DNA of 64,000 nt, taken from assembly GCA_030490835.1 (NCBI GenBank), contig CM059977.1:35051676-35115675 (forward strand), in the 5' to 3' direction. Position numbers and translations under genes: made by a program. Shown here one piece after another: positions 60,101 to 64,000 of the stretch (its first letter is position 1; each line of letters opens with the position of its first letter). The stretch comes from Annona cherimola. Lineage: Eukaryota > Streptophyta > Magnoliopsida > Magnoliales > Annonaceae. The notes under the pieces were generated by a model. It saw nothing but the letters and a program-made list of their open reading frames with translations. It was not told the DNA's origin and made no database searches.

Positions 60101-62678
60101 GCCACTCGATCCTTCGAAATTTTTGATAGAAAATCAATAGCTAATATAAGATTCATGAGAAGTTATGTTCTGAAAAGGTGTCAATATTGAGCTAATCTGA
60201 ATTTAGAAGATTAACGTAAAATTATATAAAAATCATGACATGCTTATATTTCTTGTTATTATCATCCTAAACCAGGCTGGGCGAGATTCCACTCCATTAC
60301 AACGTGCTGCAGGACTATTGATTAACATGCAAATGGAAAATGGTGACTTCCCTCCGCAAGTAAGTTAATTTTTCCAGCTTGCATAACATATTTAACACCC
60401 AGATGGAGCGTGATTCAATACAACCGGCCTCCATGACACTGCATGTTTTTTTAATATATAAAAAGCATGCATTTTTAGATCTAAACTATGTATCATGTTC
60501 ATCCATATTTATTTATAATTCAAAAAATTACATATATTAAAAACTTTTATATGAACTAAACATAGGGGGAAGTACTTCTATGGTGCGGATAACATTGAAG
60601 TATTTTGTGTTGCTGCTCTATTCGGGCCCACTACCCGATCCACTCTTGTTATTTAAAGTTTTTAAAATCATAGTAATGAAAAATAATTGCGATCAATGTT
60701 TTAGCTAGGCGATACCTGTTTAAAATATTTATAATTATAAAATATAAAAATAATTTAGATCAATTCACAGATTTAATATAATGTTATAGTATTTTATATG
60801 ATTATTTATCTTTATATGAATAATGTTTTAGATAGTGTATGATATATAAATCAAATACAATGATTTGAAATGGGGCCCACATGAATATTTAATTTGTATA
60901 AAAATTGTTTTGCTAGTTGAATAAATAAGTTTAAATGCAATGGGCAGATTGCATTTTGATTTAATCATTACAGTGGGTCAACAAAGGGCAATAACTATGG
61001 AAGTATTCCCCTACATCAGTATTATACTATATATTTTGAAAAAGATCTAATAATTTTATATTGACTCCTAAAAGATGCTAAGCTTTACAAACTAATAGTT
61101 TTCCATCGAAGTGATTTTGTTAATATTATAAAACAAACGTTGCTAAATAAAGTAAGTAGATTAGATTTGAAAAAAAAAAATAAAAAAATAAAAAAGTAAG
61201 GGGTTGCATGGATACTTCCAAGCAAACCCATTGGCCTCTTAACATGTATGAACTTGATGGGGCCTTGGGCCATAGGTGCACAACTGTAGAGAAGATGTTA
61301 GGACTATGCCAAAGGATTCTTCAGTGTGTGCATTTTCATGCTCAAGTCAGTAAAGAGAATGACCGTCTACCAAGTAGAAGGAAGTTTCTACTCAAGTCAT
61401 GAGAGCACCTACTATTTTCTGAATGAACCCTCCTTTATAAGAGTACTTGTCAACTTAAGATTTGAGACCTTCAACATTCCAATTCTAGCAGGAGAATATT
61501 TTTATACGGTTAGAGATGTAGCAGGAGGGGGATTAAGGTCGTAGATGTTAATGGTAGGCATAGTGCACCATATTTCTTAGTATTGAAGGCTCCTAACGTC
61601 CATTCAGCAATCCTTTACATATATAGAATGCTTGCTGGAGGGGCTGAGGGAGGCCTTAGTGGCTGCGTTAGGTCCCAGAGTATTGCTATGTATTAGCTTG
61701 ACCAAGAGCTGAGCTGTTATGCACATTGAAGCCGGCAGCTCGCATGTAACAATTGCCGGTGTGATAACGTGTTCAATTGAGATATGAGGTGATAGAAGAG
61801 ATTGGCATGGTAACTGTCCCCAACACTATTACAAAATGAACGAAGTTCAAGTTTTTTAGAAGATGGGCTTGAAGTTGGTATAATAAAAGTACATATAAGA
61901 AAACGTGGGATGATTCTACTGATTCTTATAGTGGATGATTAGTTTAGGTTTTATTAATACCTTGTAATAATTTAATATAGTAAATGAAAAGGATGAAAGC
62001 AATAAGCGTGTAAAAATGCGCAGTTTTTGTTTGGGCGCCCATAATTTCCATGTTCATAATAGCTGATGGCAAATTTCACTTAATTTCATGTATACACGTG
62101 AACTTTCAAAAATATCTCTTATATTCACAAATTTTTATCATAATTCTATATATACCCATGTAGTTAGGAATCCATTAAATGATCTGTTTACCTCTTGTAA
62201 AATGTCGAGCATGCAAAAGTTTTAATATAATTTGAACTTGCTTTGATCGAAATTAAAAATTCGTATTGAAATAATATATTATTTTGTAGTTATAGAATTA
62301 CTAAATATTTATTATAATATAATTTTTTAGCTATAAAATCATAATTGGGGATAAATATATTTATTGTTTTACAAAGGTTAATGGACCTTTTAATAGATCC
62401 ATAATGGCGTGGTATTTGTGGAATTCGATTAAAAATTTGTAGACATAAGATACATTTTTGAAATTTCGCGAGTATGAGTGAAATTAAGGGAAAATTTGTG
62501 GGTACACGAGGAGTTGGACCTTAAGTGAAATGCTTACACGTCTTTTATGCTGCAGGAAATAATCGGAGTTTTCAATCGTAATTGCATGATCAATTATTCG
62601 GGATTTAAGAACATCTTTCCAATTTGGGCACTTGCAGAATATCGCGCTCAAGTCCTAGCAACAGCGAAAACGACTTGA
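42162..62678 (+). CDS. 2,3-oxidosqualene cyclase (triterpene synthase), 18 exons, 761 aa
   Basis: Cyclises 2,3-oxidosqualene to a triterpene on the ER membrane. Exons: 42162-42359, 48155-48340, 48996-49085, 49531-49728, 50049-50133, 50274-50440, 50544-50732, 52522-52635, 52754-52876, 54751-54873, 55100-55198, 55577-55633, 55990-56036, 56127-56270, 57585-57762, 60008-60088, 60276-60359, 62556-62678. All introns are GT-AG; the exons total 2286 bases, one open frame. The start MWKLKIAEG is canonical. Seen: [14 protein letters not shown] (residues 255-260), [26 protein letters not shown] (Cys563), [24 protein letters not shown]. Odd: the catalytic motif is DTTAE (484-488) instead of DCTAE, Gln478 replaces the usual His, and Thr411 replaces the usual Tyr. 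Overall it resembles lupeol/beta-amyrin-side enzymes more than cycloartenol synthase. Product unknown. Confidence 0.95.
42400..42680. repeat. Foldback MITE remnant in cyclase intron 1
   Basis: It starts about 40 bases after the exon 1 donor. The AT-rich arms (AACTGTTAATCTAAGT and ACTTAGATTAACAATTT) and a GCCACTGCACTGATTTT centre belong to the 11905-type family; the GGGTGCAT tip survives on the left only. Confidence 0.55.
43626..44313. repeat. Foldback MITE split by a Tourist-like MITE
   Basis: The outer tips GAAATGATCCTGTTAGTACG and CTAGTAGGGTCATTAC are imperfect inverted repeats; arms contain TACACTTGGTTATCTAAGTG and its relative near 44200. The Tourist-like element at 43824-44104 lies in the centre. 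Confidence 0.6.
43824..44104. mobile_element. Tourist-like MITE, TAA target duplication
   Basis: The 281 bp element has ends GGGTGTGTTTAGTAATAG and TTAAACACACCC and is flanked by TAA at 43821-43823 and 44105-44107. It is the same family as 24060-24350. Confidence 0.82.
44625..45108. repeat. Mutator-like foldback MITE in intron 1
   Basis: Long imperfect inverted repeats of about 230 bp: AACATTTGCCCATAATTCC on the left pairs with GGAATTAAGTGCAAATGTT on the right; the centre is near 44860. It is a relative of 36240-36620. Confidence 0.65.
45160..45265 (+). mobile_element. Short SINE with perfect 19 bp target duplication
   Basis: This 106 bp insert is flanked by AAAGATCAATTGGTAATGG at 45141-45159 and 45266-45284. 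It carries an A-box-like GGCGCCGTGGTAGTCAC and a B-box-like GGTATCAAATCTCGG, and ends in an ATCAAAA tail. The tRNA-like head and long exact duplication mark it as an L1-mobilised SINE of a different family from 27810. It sits in cyclase intron 1. Confidence 0.8.
45700..47170. repeat. Cluster of foldback MITE copies in intron 1
   Basis: Three partly preserved copies with TTTCAATGCA/TGCATTGAAA tips and AT-rich fold-back arms lie at about 45710-46065, 46130-46300 and 46830-47165. The stretch 46300-46830 between them is AT-rich and probably further degraded copies. Confidence 0.5.
47494..47781. repeat. Foldback MITE, relative of 43626-44313
   Basis: The left tip GAAATGATCTTGTTAACCCC and right tip GTCAAATAGGATTGTTTC are inverted relatives, with GTACACTTGTTGCC and AACAAGTGTACAGGC arms. 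It lies in intron 1, 374 bases before exon 2. Confidence 0.6.
48635..48843 (+). repeat. 104 bp tandem duplication in cyclase intron 2
   Basis: Two units begin ACATATCTGTATCAACACAG (48635) and ACATATCTGCATCAACGCAG (48739) and end GATAAAGCT. They are highly similar, with scattered base changes. Confidence 0.88.
51708..51979. mobile_element. Tourist-like MITE in cyclase intron 7
   Basis: The ends are GGGTGTGTTGGG and AACACACCC, with TTA on the right (51980-51982) and a diverged TTT on the left. The interior matches 24060-24350. Confidence 0.75.
53007..53300. mobile_element. Tourist-like MITE in cyclase intron 9
   Basis: The left end GGGTGTGTTTGTTTC is preserved and the right end is degraded near TTGCACACCA. 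The interior carries AAAACTTTTCA and CTATTTTAACTTTATTC as in the family. Confidence 0.65.
53460..53716. mobile_element. Mutator-like foldback MITE in intron 9, 9 bp target duplication
   Basis: The 257 bp element has tips containing GTGCACCCAGGTGCA and TGCACATGGGTGCA and shortened AT-rich arms. A perfect duplication, TTATAAAAT, flanks it (53451-53459 and 53717-53725). It belongs with the elements at 11905, 29072 and 33514. Confidence 0.85.
53969..54465. repeat. Long-armed Mutator-like MITE in intron 9
   Basis: The left end GGGAAATTTCCAAATACACC and right end GGTATATTTGGGAATTTCTC begin inverted arms of about 150 bp, including TTAGGGTTCGTTAG on the left and CTAACGGACCCTAA on the right. The flanks TAAGGTTAA and TAAAATTAG may be a worn 9 bp duplication. 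Confidence 0.65.
56772..57028. mobile_element. Tourist-like MITE in cyclase intron 14
   Basis: The ends GGGTGTGTTTGTTTAATA and TTCCCAAACACACCC lie between TAA on the left and TAG on the right. It is a degraded member of the 24060 family. Confidence 0.78.
58130..58300 (-). mobile_element. SINE-like insert in cyclase intron 15
   Basis: On the minus strand a TGGGCCAGTGGTTTCAC block (A-box-like) is followed by two copies of a ~29 bp unit containing TTCAGGCTTG, then GGGGTTCGAAATCC (B-box-like), and the left edge ends in a T-run (A tail on the minus strand). No target duplication is fixed. Confidence 0.42.
58440..59780. repeat. Degraded family A2/A MITEs in cyclase intron 15
   Basis: Copies of the AT-rich family A/A2 blocks lie at about 58440-58850 and 58900-59252 plus 59743-59800. 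The second is interrupted by the Mutator-like element at 59262-59733. No exon is hidden here; exon 15 and exon 16 join in phase across this intron. Confidence 0.5.
59262..59733. mobile_element. Mutator-like MITE with long arms, 9 bp target duplication
   Basis: This 472 bp element has inverted arms of about 150 bp. The ends are GAAATGTTTGCAAATATG and CATATTTACAAAAATTTC; deeper blocks such as GACATTGTTAGAATTTTTGT pair with ACAAAAATTCTAACAATGTC. A perfect duplication, TATTTAAAT, lies at 59253-59261 and 59734-59742. It has no open frame. Confidence 0.88.
60360..62059. other. Cyclase intron 17, left part
   Basis: The 2.2 kb last intron starts here. A family A-like fragment lies at about 60760-60990. 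Bases 61200-61930 are less AT-rich, with short open frames on both strands, but I recognise no domain or exon. The phase of exons 17 and 18 leaves no room for a missing exon. Confidence 0.45.
62060..62545. repeat. Long-armed Mutator-like MITE next to the last exon
   Basis: Left arm TTTCACTTAATTTCATGTAT pairs with the right tip TTAAGTGAAATG, and a CAAAAATATCTCTTATATTC block pairs with AGACATAAGATACATTTTTG. It ends about ten bases before the acceptor of exon 18 (62554-62555), so the polypyrimidine tract is right at its edge. Confidence 0.6.
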
Positions 62679-62786
62679 TATGTAGCAACACTCCTGTGTA
62701 TGTTATTTGAGTATGTAATTTCCCCAATTCAATCTTTGTTTTCTTCTTGTAGATGAAGTCTCTCTCTTTCTCTCTGGCCTAAAAAG

Positions 62787-62965
62787 TAGGGGTGCAACTT
62801 GGGTCGGGTACCCACTGGTCGACCCGATGGGTACCCGAAATAGGGTCGGTTCGGTTCCGCTAAGATTACCCGTAGGGTCGGTTCGGTTCCGGTTTTAAAA
62901 TACCCAGGGTAATTTGGGTAGGGTCAGTTCTCGCTGTCGGGTACCCGAAATCGAACCGAATTTAT
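62787..62965. repeat. GGGTACCCGA-rich hAT-type terminal fragment
   Basis: It begins TAGGGGTGCAACTTGGGTCG and is made of repeated GGGTACCCGAAAT and GGGTCGGTTCGGTTCC blocks, as in the termini of plant hAT elements. No matching end (CACCCCTA) is seen downstream in the window, so it is a fragment. It lies between the cyclase 3' end and the PPR remnant. Confidence 0.5.
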
Positions 62966-63048
62966 ATAATATTATTATAATATATATATATATATATATT
63001 ATGAGATTTGCGAATACGGGCTCATCAATCGTGTTGCTTCTCTGACCT

Positions 63049-64000
63049 TTGCCTCTGCGCCCTAAATTCCCAAATCTCTGTTCTTCGACGCCGTTGCCGT
63101 TGCCTGCTCTCCAACGCCATCATTGGAACGCCGATGCCCTCCGCCTTGTCGCCATAAGATTGCCTCTTCTCCAACGCTGTTGCCTTCTCCAACGCCATCG
63201 CTGGAACGTCGACGCCCTCCGCCTTGTCGGCTGTTGCCATCGGCCACGCCTGTTTTCTTTGCCATCTCCGGTCTTCCCGTCCAGGACCAGCAAGGCAGCA
63301 TTGCAGCAGTCATTTCTGGTTCACGTCTTACCAAAAACCCAAGATCTTTGCAATTCCTATGCCCACATTCTCAAATGCCAACACAAAATCCCCACAATCC
63401 AGCAGATTCACGCCCGAATTATTACTCAAGGATCATCCACCTGCAGCTTCTTTGCAACTCATCTCGTCAAATCATATGCCAAAGCAGGGCACCATGCAAC
63501 TGCCTGTCGCGTCTTTGAATATGTGTCCGAAAATACCGTCTTCCTCTGGAATGCCTTGATCCGTGCCTATAACCGCATCAGATCATGGTCGAAGATAGCA
63601 AATTTGTGCCAACGAATGGAAGATGAGGAAACCAAACCTGATGGTTTCACTCTTCCTCTTGTAGTCAAGGCATTTTCTATTCTTTCGTCTGTTGAGGACG
63701 GGAAGAAAATTCACGATGGCCTTTCTCATGAGGTGTTTGACGGAATGCCCAAGCAGGATGTTGTCGCATGGATTGCTATGATTTCCAGATATGTCCACCT
63801 CGGTCTGCACTCTTAAGCACTGCAAATTTTCAGGGAGATGAGATTGGAACATGAGCATCCAAATCATGGACAGGTCGTTCATGGGTATGTTCTCAGACTT
63901 GGGTTTCACTCTGACTTGCTAGTTGAAACTGCTTTAGTTTATATGTATGGGAAGCTTTGTTGTCTTCTTGCTAGTTGAAACTGCATTAGTTGATATGTAT
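63049..64000 (+). pseudogene. Pentatricopeptide-repeat (PPR) gene, degraded, runs off the window
   Basis: PPR proteins bind organellar RNA. The frame from ATG 63049 has a Ser/Pro/Arg-rich N-terminus with a duplicated 43 bp unit (about 63108 and 63188). PPR-type sequence follows: IQQIHARIITQGSS, ATHLVKSYAKAG, CRVFEYVSENTVFLWNALIRAY, KPDGFTLPLVVKAFS, GKKIHDG, then HEVFDGMPKQDVVAWIAMIS. Between GKKIHDG and EVFDGMP about one repeat is missing, as if deleted. A TAA at 63814-63816 interrupts the frame, yet homology resumes in the same frame (ALQIFREMRLEHEHPNHGQ, VHGYVLRLGFHSDLL), and a ~55 bp direct repeat follows at about 63917-64000. This fits a pseudogene of the PLS subfamily; a short functional protein is unlikely. 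Confidence 0.72.

Noticed and set aside
42162..62678. Cycloartenol synthase as the identity of the cyclase
   Set aside because: The diagnostic Tyr410, His477 and Ile481 equivalents are Thr, Gln and Val, and sections such as GWQVSD and [14 protein letters not shown] look like the lupeol/amyrin side.
63025..63334. Minus-strand frames over the PPR N-terminus
   Set aside because: They are antisense shadows of the GC-rich duplicated unit in the PPR remnant and have no recognised domain.
1..64000. CRISPR arrays, bacterial operons or phage-like systems
   Set aside because: The window is plant nuclear DNA with spliced genes; the tandem repeats present lack regular spacers.

Overview
The window is plant nuclear DNA, A+T-rich and mostly repetitive. 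The evidence is two spliced genes with plant-type families and short GT-AG exons: a LIP1-like acid lipase and a 2,3-oxidosqualene cyclase. A degraded PPR gene sits at the right edge, and there is a dense load of plant RTE and L1 LINEs, tRNA-derived SINEs, an Athila-like Ty3/gypsy element, Tourist-like MITEs and Mutator-like foldback MITEs. The cyclase looks like the lupeol/beta-amyrin side of the family, which suggests a dicot-type angiosperm. I cannot name the species.

Layout. At 1-5.3 kb there is no recognisable exon; a 3.2 kb RTE LINE lies inside an older MITE. At 5.3-8.7 kb are the last six exons of a LIP1-like lipase on the + strand; its first ~130 codons are not visible. At 9.4-13.2 kb lies a pile of one MITE family with a SINE and a Mutator-like MITE nested in it. 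At 13.7-21.3 kb is a decayed Ty3/gypsy element that keeps gag and protease remnants but no reverse transcriptase or integrase. At 21.3-28.4 kb are MITEs, a SINE and AT-rich DNA without genes. At 28.4-32.2 kb is a dead L1 LINE on the - strand, split by a Mutator-like MITE. At 32.2-42.1 kb are more MITEs, a truncated RTE and a SINE, plus a promoter-like segment near 33.9 kb that could be a distant 5' leader exon.

The main gene is at 42,162-62,678. It is an oxidosqualene cyclase of 18 exons whose lengths and phases join into one open frame of 761 codons with no stop or frameshift. Its introns are packed with MITEs and SINEs (intron 1 is 5.8 kb), yet the exons are intact. Its active site is unusual: the near-invariant DCTAE motif reads DTTAE, the nearby His is Gln, and the Tyr that matters in cycloartenol synthase is Thr. 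This is the best candidate here for new biology. No cytochrome P450, acyltransferase or glycosyltransferase is visible near it, so this window does not by itself show a triterpene gene cluster.

The repeats form a readable stratigraphy. Many insertions carry exact target-site duplications (17 bp RTE, 19, 16 and 12 bp SINEs, 11 bp L1 and RTE fragments, 9 bp Mutator-like, 3 bp TTA/TAA Tourist-like), and several sit inside older elements of families also present elsewhere in the window.
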